Shown in pieces: positions 1 to 9,213 of a stretch of DNA of 16,901 nucleotides. The translations under genes and the position numbers were made by a program. A model generated the notes under the pieces. It did no database searches. It saw only the letters and a program-made list of their open reading frames with translations, and was not told the origin of the DNA. The DNA is from Ichthyophonus hoferi (taxonomy: Eukaryota; Opisthokonta; Ichthyosporea; Ichthyophonida; Ichthyophonidae). Within the stretch, counting starts at the first letter, position 1. Every line of letters begins with the position of its first letter. The stretch spans positions 57,106 through 74,006 of the forward strand of contig NAOQ01000286.1 of assembly GCA_002751075.1 (NCBI GenBank), in the 5' to 3' direction.

Positions 1-115
1 GTATAAGGTATAAGGTCTAAGGTATAAAATATAAGGTATAGGGTATAGGGTATAGGGGAGAGGGGAAAGGGTAAAGGGTGTAGTGTACAGTGTAGGTAAT
101 ATACCTAATATGGTA
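1..115. repeat. Heptamer repeat (GTATAAG/GTATAGG)n
   Basis: Eight near-perfect 7-bp units at 1-56, then a degenerate G-rich tail. The unit is the reverse complement of the heptamer array in intron 6. Confidence 0.85.
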
Positions 116-298
116 GTATACCTAATAAGATAATATCAGGTTAGTTCAAACCATTTAACTTGCTTCTGTATTTACAATATCTCAGAAAATATTTATAAAA
201 AGTAATTTTATTGGCTTACCACCTAACATATATATGGCCTGATCCTTAAGAATTAGTGGTTGTCATGGTGATATACTAACTGTTGGTTAATTATTTAG
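1..298. other. End of an MTIF2 intron
   Basis: Intron sequence before the first visible exon, ending in the acceptor TTATTTAG. Bases 1-56 are eight 7-bp units of the GTATAAG/GTATAGG type, decaying to about 115. The rest is plain AT-rich sequence. Confidence 0.8.
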
Positions 299-977
299 TA
301 CCAATCATTGTGGCCTTGAACAAGATGGACCTTCCTAATGTAGATCAGGTAAGGATAGTACTCACTTTTTTTGTCTTACAATGCATTTACCCTGCATAAT
401 TGTACATATAACCATATATATAGCCCTATATATATACTTATGTATATAGTTTAACATGTCTGGAGAATTTCACATTTCACTCCAATCAAACGATAATGTC
501 ATATTTTGAAAACTTTCATATTGATATTGGGGGAATAAAATCAACTTAAAAATCAACCCAATCATTGCAGTTCAATTATTTTTATCCATATTACTTTCAA
601 AAAGATTTCAACTTAAAAATTAAGAAATGGATTTCATTTATAAATACCCAATCTTATAGTTAACTGAAGGAGTCAAAACGTTACTAGCCAATCATCATTA
701 ACTATAAATTACATTCAATAATTACTATATATTGATTACAACCAATTAATACTAACTATTCATTACATACAATCATTATTATCTATTAATTACTGCCTAT
801 TAATTATTACCCATTAATTATCATATTCAGAAGCGAGTAATGAGAGAGCTACTAGCAGTGAACGTACACGTGGAAGATCTGGGTGGTGACGTACAGTGTG
901 TGCCAATATCAGCCAAGACTGTAGGTGTACCATGTAACTATGGTAACTAGCTATCTACCAATCATTGTTGGTATCAC

Positions 978-1021
<44 letters not shown>

Positions 1022-4000
1022 TGGTATGCTATATTATATTATACTATGTAAAGCACCAATTAAACAGGATCTACCATAGTAATAACTATGATTAAGTAAT
1101 ATATTGCAATTTTTAAAAACAGAATATAAAATCATTGGTAAATATTTTAAATTATTTATATATATGATAAAACAACCTATTGGTTCAGATTTTAATTCTG
1201 ATATATTACTGTTTTTCAGGGTGACAACATCAGTCTATTGGAGGAATGCATTTCCTTATTGGCTGAAATGATGGATTTAAGAGCAGATATTACTGGTCCA
1301 GCCGAGGGATATGTTATAGAAGGACGAATGAAAAAGGGGCTAGGGTAAGTACTACTTTATGATTAAGAGGAAGTGATATTATATTTTATTATATAGTGGG
1401 TTAGGTATAGTATGTGTCATATAAAGTGCTTATATATATATAATATGATATAATATAATGCATTATAATACCGTACAACACAATACAAGACAATGCAATG
1501 TAATATAATATAATATAATATAATATAATATAACACAATACAAAACAATACAATACAATACAATACAACACAATATAATACAATACAATGTATTATAATA
1601 TAATGCAATATAATATAACAATAAAATACAGTGCAATACAAGACAATACACTACACTATCCTAACCCTACCCTCCCCTAGCCCCGTATCTACCACTCTAA
1701 TAACACGTGGTACATTAAAGGTCGGCAATACATTGGTTAGTGGAACATCCTGGGCCAAGGTATATAAATAGCTACCAGTAAGAAAGAGACCTTGATTTCA
1801 GGGCTGTTTGCTCATTTAGTTATTTCATTTCTCTTAATTAATTAATTAATAAATTAATTGGAGTTGTAGGTAGTGATTGGTTAAATGCATATATATAATT
1901 ATCATGTAAATTAATTATTTCATTAGTCATATGCATGCTAGTAGGCCAATTATAATGGAAATCCTACTCCCCCACTCTCTATTTACCAATAACTTTTTTG
2001 TACTTTTTAAAAACAATTTAACTCTAGTTTTCCATTGGGCCTATAATGGATTTTCAATAAGGATTCATAAATAACTTACTATAATTAATTTTTTTTTTCA
2101 GTTTTTTTTTTTATTTTTTTGTTTTTTTTATTTTTATTTTTTATTTTTGAAATTATGTGATATTTTGGACTGATAAATCCCTTATCTGGTTTTAACTCTC
2201 TATTTTCATAGGTTAAAGCAATTTACAATGATAAAAACAAGCTAATTAGAGAGGTTGGCCCAGCCCAACCCTGTGATATGGCTGGTTGGAATGCTGTGCC
2301 CGAGACAGGGGATGAGGTATTAGTGGTGGAATCAGAGGTGGGTAATTACATTATATTTCATCATATTATATTAGATTATATTAGATTGTATTGTATTATA
2401 TTATATTATATTATATTATATCTACATATAGATACACAAATAAATACATACATTAATTTAAGTTCCTTATTTTTGTGTCTGTTTCTAAACGAATGTGATT
2501 GGGAGAGAAAGATAATATATTGTTTCTATTGGTCTCTAAGTATAGTATACTATAATAAAATGAGATACTATGTTATATTATGATATAATAGAAGATGCTA
2601 TTAATCTTTCCTTACTTTTCTGTATTTTTAATCTATTATTCCGCCAATAGCAACGTGCCCATGAGATAGTTCGGCATAGAATAAGAGCCAATAAGCTGGT
2701 AGATTGTTTAGCTGTAACACGATTGGCCCCTAAAAAATCCTATGTACACAAGGTAATAAACAAGAGATGATTGCTTGAGAGCTACGGCATGTTTTTTATT
2801 TATAGAGTTTGATGTTATATATAGTATAGTAGGGTACAGTATAGTATAGTAGGGTAGGATATAGTATAGTAGGGTATGGTATAGTATGGTATGATATGAT
2901 ATAATATAGTATGATTGGGTATAGTATAGCAGGGTAGAGTATAGTATAGTATGAAAAGATATGGTATAGTATGATATAGTGTTGTATTATACTATACTTC
3001 ATTGCACTATATCATATATATTTTACTGCATTATATCATATTATATTATATCTGTTATATTTTTATTTCTAATATATCCCTATCTATCTCCCTCTGCTCA
3101 TATACCATATATGGTTCAATGGGAATTTATTAATCTTGGATTTTCATTCTTTCTTAGGAGAAAATAGTTATTAATCTACAGTTAATCTAACCAATATCAC
3201 ATCACATGCTATCATATCATATCACACTATATCATACTGTGTCCTACTGTGTCCTACTCTATCCTACCTTATATCTTATACCCTATACCTTATACCTTAT
3301 ACCTTATACCCTATACTTTATACCTTATACCCTATATCTTATACCTTATACCTTATACCATATACCTTATACCTTATACCTTATACCTTATATCTTATGC
3401 CCTATACCCTATACCCAAAACCCTTCAGACCGTCTCCTCCAGTTATGAGAAGTGGTTGGCCAAGAAATCTGCCCTAAAACAAACTAAACATACCTGGAAT
3501 ATAAAGAAAAAGATAGAGGAGGTTTGGCCTAAGGTCCTGCCATTGGTGGTTAAAGGTAGGTTCGCGTGGCTTCTATTAATAGATTTGGCTATAAAAATAT
3601 TTCTATTTATAGATTTACATTTATAAAAAATTATTTTTAGACTTTTATTGGTATATATGCATTCATAAGTTTTGGTTATCTATTTAAATATATATATTTT
3701 TTATAGACATCAGTTTTTATATATACTTATATAGGGATCCTTATCTTAGATTGTATTGGATCAGATTGGATGTTCTTTGATTATAGTATATTTTAATTTT
3801 AGTTACTTATATGGTAGTATATTATTGGCTGCTTCTTTTACTGTGCTATATAGGATTATTTTTTGTTATGTTATTATGTATGTTGTATTATAGTTATGGT
3901 ATGATATTGTACGTAATTGTATTGTATTGTTGTTATATCATGCTATAACCTATTATATTATATTATATGATATTATATTATATTATGTTATGTTATAGCA

Positions 4001-7000
4001 TATTTTATTTGCTTTTATTGTTATATATTTATGCATGGCTTTCATTTTAATAATTATTTAAAATTGAATGCAGTGAAAAGAGTGACCTAATATAATACAA
4101 TTTATAGTTGTTAGGGTAGAGTGTTGTTGTATGTAGTTATACATTGGCGTCATTTCTAATTATTTAATATTTACATGACTGGTCCACAATAAACGCATTC
4201 ATGATATTACCAATTATGGATTTTTTAAAAATAATTTCAACATCCTACTGCACTATGTTATATAAATATTGTAATATATATATTATATACTACATATGCA
4301 TACATACATAATACACTTGAGGCTAACCAAGCTTGGTCAAGTAGATTTTAATTTTAACAAAGAATTACAATTGGATGATTATCAGGGGATACATTAGGTA
4401 CGCTGGAAGCTACTGTCTCGTCATTGGCTAGACTAGGCAATAGGGTAAATATGATTGGGTGAATGTATGTACTATATATATGTAGATGTGTATGTATTGT
4501 GGTATTATATACTATGTCTATTATAATGTATATATATGTGTATGTATATGCATAGATATAAATAAGTATAGGCATATGTATGCGTGTGTACTATAATATA
4601 TCTGTATTATATATTATATGTTCTATTTGCTCAATATTTATAGTATTATATAATAAAATAGAGTAAATACCATAACAATAAATTAATATAATTCAATCCT
4701 ATAATGTCAATGTAATAATTTATAATAGCAATGCAATAAAATGATATGATATAATGTTATATTATACCTCATTTTAAATTTTTAACTAGAATTTTTTTAT
4801 TAACCCAATACAATCCCCTCCTTTCTTTTTACAAAGAAAAACAACATTTTATAAAATAATTTACCCCCGTCTCACCAACCAATTCACAGTTTGTAGGAAA
4901 TCACGTGATTCACACAGGGGTGGGGGCTATTACTGAGGGTGATATTGACCTAGCAGAAACAGCTGAAGGTATCGGATTTATAAAATAGCCAATAAAATGA
5001 TTATGCTATCATTTAGTTTACTTTTTTATTTTCACTTTTTATTTTTTTTAAAAAGAGGTTTAATACTATTATGAATGAAGCAATAGGACATATAGTATAT
5101 AAAAAAATACATTTACATACATACCATATATATATCTTATAATACATGCACATATAGGAATTAGAAACGAAATATTGTGCAAGAGATTATTAAAATTTAA
5201 AGCTGATATATGATTGAGTAAAGCAGTTTCTGGTGAACTAGTTATACCATGTAAACAAGTGGTATATATTTAAATGCTTTGTTTTAAAATTAAATGCTTA
5301 AATTAATTTTTATGTTTATTTTATTTTGATATAGGATAGGGCAATACAATGTAATATAAATATATTATATGATAGGATGTAGAACATAGTATAAAGTATT
5401 GTATAACATATAGCATTAAGATCATGCTGTAATCCTGCTATGATGATAGGGTGCTTATGATTAAAATATTATATTATGTATTCTCATTGATCCAATTATT
5501 TTTAAATGTTATTTATAAAACAAAAAAAAACACCTCTAGATACTGTGATTTCAAAATCTAACAATAAATCATTTTAATTTTAATATCGCGATATGTGTGG
5601 TTGATTTAAATAGAACCCTTTATTTTTAATTTTGCAAGATTTGTGGTTGGTTTTAATATAACCCTTTTAATTTTAATACTGCAGGCTGTGTAGTTGGCTT
5701 TAATGTTAAAGCCACTAATATTGTCAAGGGGAGAGCCCAAAAGGCTGATGTAAAGATATTAGACAATCCTATTATTTACCATCTTATTACTGATGTAGAA
5801 GGTATGTAGAAGTAGATATATATATACATGTAAGTATACATGTATGTATGTATGTGTGTATGTATGTATGTATGTATGTATGTATATATGTATGTATGTA
5901 TGTATGTATATATATGTGTGTGTATGAATACATGCATGTATAAGCTTATATATTTTTATATATTTTTTAGTATTTTATAAATCTAATCCTATTGGTTGTC
6001 AGCCGAGCTAGCCAAAATGATGCCTATGATAAATAGAGAGGTAATACTAGGAAAGGCCACAGTCTTAAAAACATTTAAACTGCAGTAAGTATGTGGGTAT
6101 ATAGAGAGAAATAGAGGGGAGAGAGGAAGGGTGGTATATATGTATGATAGTATGTACGATAGTATGTATGATACTATGTATGTATATATGCATACATGTA
6201 TGTGTGTTCTCTAAGCCATTGTTAGGAGTATGTATAAATATTACTGTATATATTACTGTACAGTACATATATTACTTATTCTTTCTTTCTTGCATTTTAT
6301 GCTTTAACATAATATGGTAAGCTATTTTCCTATTTAATATAGCCTTTTCATCGGTTTATGGATTCCAAGATCACATATGTTATTGACTCTAATATGATTT
6401 CTTCCAATGTATTATTGTTGTGCTATACTACTTTCTTTCTCTCCCTCTCCCTCTCCTTCTATCTCTCCTACTCTTTCTATAGTTGTAAAGAACATAAAGT
6501 AGTAGCTGGTTGCTGTGTAAACCAAGGAGAGCTTAAACGAAAGGCCAATTATCATGTTATAAGAAACGGTGAAAAAATGCATACAGGTACATCCAGTACT
6601 ACATCTATATAGGTTGATAGAAAATTGTGTGTATATGGTAGTGTGTAAGTGGGCAAGAAGGTATGCATGCATGTACGTACGTATGTATGTATGTATATAT
6701 ATATAAATTAATTATATTATACTATTATACCAATCTATACTATTATGCTATTATACTAGTATATATACTGTTATACTATTATACATAGTTGTACTATTAT
6801 ACATATTATTATACTATTATATATTATATTATATTTTTTTGTATACTATTGTGCTCTAATATATATTACTATACTATTGTATTATTATACTATGATACTA
6901 GTGCATAATTATATATACTATTACACTATAATACTATTATATTATTATACTACTATACATACTATTATGCAATTATATATACTATTATACTACTATGTTA

Positions 7001-7391
7001 TTATACTAATATACCTATTATTATACTATTACACCCTTTTATATAATATTATACATATTATCATACTATTAAACATACCATTAAATATATTATTATACAA
7101 TTATACTATTATGCTATTACCCTATTATAATTTTCTACCATTATATTATTATACATACACCCTATACCCCGCTATATATATATCTATATATATATACCTA
7201 CAGACTAATTTAATCCTTTCCCATTAGGTACCGTGGATGAAATACGTCATAACAAGAGTGTAGTAGAAGGAGCCCATACTAACACAGAGTGCGGAATCTT
7301 ATTTGCTAACTATCATGATTTTCAAGCTAGGGATGAGATTGTCTGTTTTAATATAGTGATTGAGCGCCAGAAATATGTTAATACTTTGTAA
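299..7391 (+). CDS. MTIF2: Mitochondrial translation initiation factor IF-2, 3' part (13 exons)
   Basis: GTPase that binds formylmethionyl-tRNA and promotes subunit joining on the mitochondrial ribosome. Exons: 299-348, 831-920, 1220-1344, 1681-1759, 2212-2337, 2651-2752, 3429-3555, 4386-4444, 4890-4968, 5685-5801, 6003-6084, 6483-6586, 7228-7391. All introns are GT-AG, and the phases join into one 434-residue frame with no internal stop. In visible numbering: VPIIVALNKMD (G4) at 1-11; SAKT (G5) at 44-47; beta-barrel domain II about 60-157 (RGTLKVGNTLVSGTSWAK); helical linker with the mitochondrial-type insertion 158-229; domain III 230-330 (VVKGD, HTGVGAITEGDIDLAE, VVGFNVKA); C-terminal tRNA-binding barrel about 331-434, with VLGKATVLKTF-like REVILGKA and TECGI. 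The targeting peptide and G1-G3 lie left of the window. The visible length matches what follows G4 in the ~727-residue human protein. Family assignment is secure; exon edges rest on homology, phase and splice consensus. Confidence 0.95.
979..1019. repeat. (TA)n microsatellite
   Basis: About 19 uninterrupted TA units in intron 2, 59 bases past the donor. Confidence 0.95.
1436..1655. repeat. Pentamer repeat (TAATA/CAATA)n in intron 3
   Basis: Degenerate 5-bp array. It includes a pure TAATA run at 1501-1532, then CAATA units with single-base variants. It gives rise to spurious open frames rich in Tyr, Ile, Leu and Cys on the minus strand. Confidence 0.9.
2089..2151. repeat. T-rich tract in intron 4
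   Basis: About 60 bases that are almost all T, with isolated A, G and C, ending about 60 bases before the exon 5 acceptor. It may extend the polypyrimidine signal. Confidence 0.9.
2346..2421. repeat. Pentamer repeat (TATTA/TGTAT)n in intron 5
   Basis: Starts within ten bases of the exon 5 donor. A pure TATTA run from about 2394 to 2420 is the exact complement of the pure run in intron 3. Confidence 0.85.
2815..3055. repeat. Pentamer repeat (GTATA)n in intron 6
   Basis: Degenerate GTATA/GGTAT units with frequent AGTAGGGTA variants, passing into plain AT-rich sequence near 3000. The same intron carries an opposite-strand version at 3188-3266, so the two can pair. Confidence 0.85.
3188..3266. 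repeat. Pentamer-type repeat (ATCAT/CTACT) in intron 6
   Basis: Units such as ATCAT, ATCAC and a doubled TGTGTCCTAC. It leads without a break into the heptamer array that follows. Confidence 0.75.
3267..3413. repeat. Heptamer array (CCTTATA)21 abutting exon 7
   Basis: Twenty-one consecutive 7-bp units in perfect register: eleven CCTTATA, five CCCTATA, two TCTTATA and three other single variants. It ends 15 bases before exon 7. It is pyrimidine-biased and contains no AG, so it probably acts as an extended acceptor tract. Confidence 0.95.
3885..4012. repeat. Pentamer-type repeat (GTTAT/TATTA) in intron 7
   Basis: Degenerate 5-bp units in the same orientation as the intron 5 array. Confidence 0.65.
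4462..4620. repeat. ATGTAT-rich simple sequence in intron 8
   Basis: Imperfect ATGT/GTAT/ATAT units with no clean register, starting about 18 bases past the exon 8 donor. Confidence 0.6.
5571..5712 (+). repeat. 46-47 bp unit in three copies across the intron 9/exon 10 junction
   Basis: Copies at about 5571-5618, 5619-5664 and 5665-5712. Each has a TTTTAATTTT-type lead, then a GTGTGGTTG-like core (5595, 5641, 5688), a TTTAAT block and a CCC/GCC end. The third copy holds the real acceptor CTGCAG and the first codons of exon 10; the first two are diverged copies inside the intron. Confidence 0.75.
5816..5942. repeat. (ATGT)n tetranucleotide array in intron 10
   Basis: Nearly pure GTAT units at 5844-5906, with degenerate flanks. 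It begins about 14 bases after the exon 10 donor. Confidence 0.9.
6136..6260. repeat. Degenerate ATGT/GTAC array in intron 11
   Basis: Tetramer units broken by GATA and TACAG variants. Confidence 0.65.
6431..6482 (+). promoter_or_regulatory. Very long polypyrimidine tract and acceptor before exon 12
   Basis: About 48 bases of C and T with only a few A, ending in CTATAG. It has CTCC and CTTT units and is much longer than the tract at most other acceptors in this gene. Confidence 0.8.
6655..6702. repeat. Short ATGC/GTAC/ATGT tetramer array in intron 12
   Basis: Tetramers in shared register: ATGC units, then GTAC, then GTAT, ending in an AT run. Confidence 0.8.
6711..7165. repeat. Octamer-type repeat (CTATTATA)n in intron 12
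   Basis: About 450 bases dominated by CTATTATA and close variants, with inserted TATs and CATs that break the register. It fills most of intron 12 and ends about 60 bases before exon 13. Confidence 0.8.
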
Positions 7392-7508
7392 GGATATAAT
7401 AGGAAATACCTTATATAGATATGTAAGATTTTGTTCTAATTAGAATCCAATAGATAACTGCATATAATTTTGATCTAGCTATTTCCATACAGTGATAGTT
7501 TAATAGCC

Positions 7509-7514
7509 AATAAA
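7509..7514 (+). terminator. AATAAA poly(A) signal for MTIF2
   Basis: Canonical AATAAA 118 bases past the MTIF2 stop, the first such hexamer after the coding region. It sits inside TAGCCAATAAAATGA, a 15-mer that also occurs in intron 9 at 4986-5000. Confidence 0.6.
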
Positions 7515-8568
7515 ATGAAAGGGTAGAAAATGCTGGAATTAGACTCATAATGGCTCTGGTAGCCAATTAAAAAAGAAGAATAAGGTGTTTATATGAGTCT
7601 ATATAAAGATGATTGAGGGGAGAAATCAAAATTATCATACACAAATACATTAATATGTATGTATTAACTAACATACTATTAAGCAAAAGCTCTTAATATA
7701 TTTTTAATATAGAGTTATCAATGAATTTTTAAGATATAACTATTAAGATATAGTTATTATATAGTTATTACTATGTATAAGTCTATTTATTCTGTCTAAA
7801 AAATGCCAACTTATAGTTTGGTGAATAATTTGCTTGGATATTTTGGGGGAGGGAATCAATTTTGTCAAATTCACCCTGTAGAGTAACTATCAACATTACG
7901 TTGCAGTTATTATCTCGTCGTGGGATAATTTTTTATAATTAATATGAGCCTGTGTATTAATTATCTCACCCATGTTGAGGGTGGCAGCCAACTATTGCAA
8001 GCAGAAATTTTTAAATAAAAACTGTATAACCTTTACTAAGTATTACTACAGAATTTAGAGTTTTGAATCTATCTCAGACAGCACCTTTTTATACTTTTTA
8101 AGTATAAATTTTATATATATGATACTGAAAAGTACGGCATTAATTAATTGGTTAATTATGACTAATAGTTACTTTGATTATGTTGCATATATAGAGGATG
8201 TATTTGACACACTTGACAAATTAAAATATAGTTTAATGGCTTTTAATCACTTGTCTAGCTGTTTATTTGGACTGAGCCGTAAAAAATAAATATTAAAGAT
8301 GTTATTAAAAAACAAATTTGACGCTATCAAGAAGACAGGATTACTCCATATAGTGTTATATATAACATAATATCATGTACGTATTCTAATATTAACTAGC
8401 ATGTATATAATGTGTATATAATATGCTCGTTTACGCCACAAATTGATGCAGTTTCCCTTTATAGCTTTGATTATTCTTGAATACTAAACTAACTGATTAA
8501 TATTATTTTTGTGACATTATTACTACAAGGTTCTTGGAACTCAAACCGCTAACTGAATCTATAAAAGA

Positions 8569-8602
8569 CATGGCAGTGTTGTAATCAAACAACAACGCCA
8601 TG
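8569..8602. other. Imperfect hairpin, 6+6 bp stem with 6-nt loop
   Basis: CATGGC pairs with GCCATG. After two mismatches, TGTTGT pairs with ACAACA around the loop AATCAA. Confidence 0.6.
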
Positions 8603-8902
8603 CTCCCGTTACGATACCAGATTCACTTGCTAATGTGTATAAAAGTAAAGTTGTTTTCAACTGTGAAGGGTTCAGTTGAAGTCGAATACAAAATAATAAA
8701 ATAATGGTAGTGGTAATAGCCCCCCCAACCCAAGATCTTTGGGGTTTGTGTTCAGATTAAAATAGTCGTAGCAATAGACCAATTTTTTTTTAAAATTGTA
8801 GATTGCATTAAATATAGAAGAATTTATTCCTATTGGTCACGACAAGTAAGGAATGTTTAAAAATTATAACGGACAAGTATTCAGCGCCTTGGTATAAACA
8901 GT

Positions 8903-8908
8903 TTTATT
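8903..8908 (-). terminator. AATAAA poly(A) signal for the CCCH gene
   Basis: TTTATT on the plus strand is AATAAA on the minus strand, about 305 bases after the CCCH stop. A weaker ATTAAA lies closer to the stop, near 9012-9017. If the distal signal is used, the 3' UTR includes the hairpin at 8961-8986. Confidence 0.4.
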
Positions 8909-8960
8909 TTAATTTTCAGTAATTCTAGTTTACATACATTACTGCTAATATATATTTCTT

Positions 8961-8986
8961 TTATAAACACGTTGTCGTGTTTATAA
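8961..8986 (-). other. Perfect 11-bp stem with 4-nt loop in the CCCH 3' UTR region
   Basis: TTATAAACACG and its exact reverse complement flank a four-base loop. It lies about 230 bases after the CCCH stop and before the distal poly(A) signal, so it should be transcribed. Confidence 0.7.
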
Positions 8987-9213
8987 TTATATTATCTTAT
9001 GGAAATTATATTTTAATTAACTTATTTATATATTTAACTCGGAGCCTAATTAGCTATTTGTTCTATATACATACTCAAGCAAAAATATTTTTAAATCACT
9101 ATCCCTATATCTAGATTATTATTATATTGACTGGGTGATACATATACTATTTGCGATTTCGAAAAGAAAATAAAACATTTCTTTCCGAAAAATATTTTTC
9201 ATGTTGTCGCCTT

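Larger units (their letters stand above)
7392..9213. other. Convergent intergenic region, MTIF2 to CCCH gene
   Basis: No credible open frame. It holds the 3' UTRs of both genes and their poly(A) signals. Short inverted repeats lie at 7935-7964, 8569-8602, 8656-8680 and 8961-8986. A run of nine T lies at 8783-8791. Confidence 0.7.

Noticed and set aside
1-115. Telomeric repeat
   Set aside because: The unit is GTATAAG/GTATAGG, 7 bp long; no TTAGGG run is present.
1401-1651. Minus-strand frames rich in Tyr, Ile, Leu and Cys
   Set aside because: They are translations of the pentamer array in intron 3; all frames stay open because the repeat lacks stops.
2796-3626. Tyr/Pro/Leu-rich frames on both strands
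   Set aside because: They come from the pentamer and heptamer arrays of intron 6; only the part from 3429 to 3555 is coding, as exon 7.
6877-7227. 116-residue Tyr/Ile/Leu-rich plus-strand frame
   Set aside because: It is a product of the octamer repeat in intron 12.
299-7391. Bacterial IF-2 or a contaminant
   Set aside because: Twelve GT-AG introns within the frame and the mitochondrial-type insertion show a nuclear eukaryotic gene.
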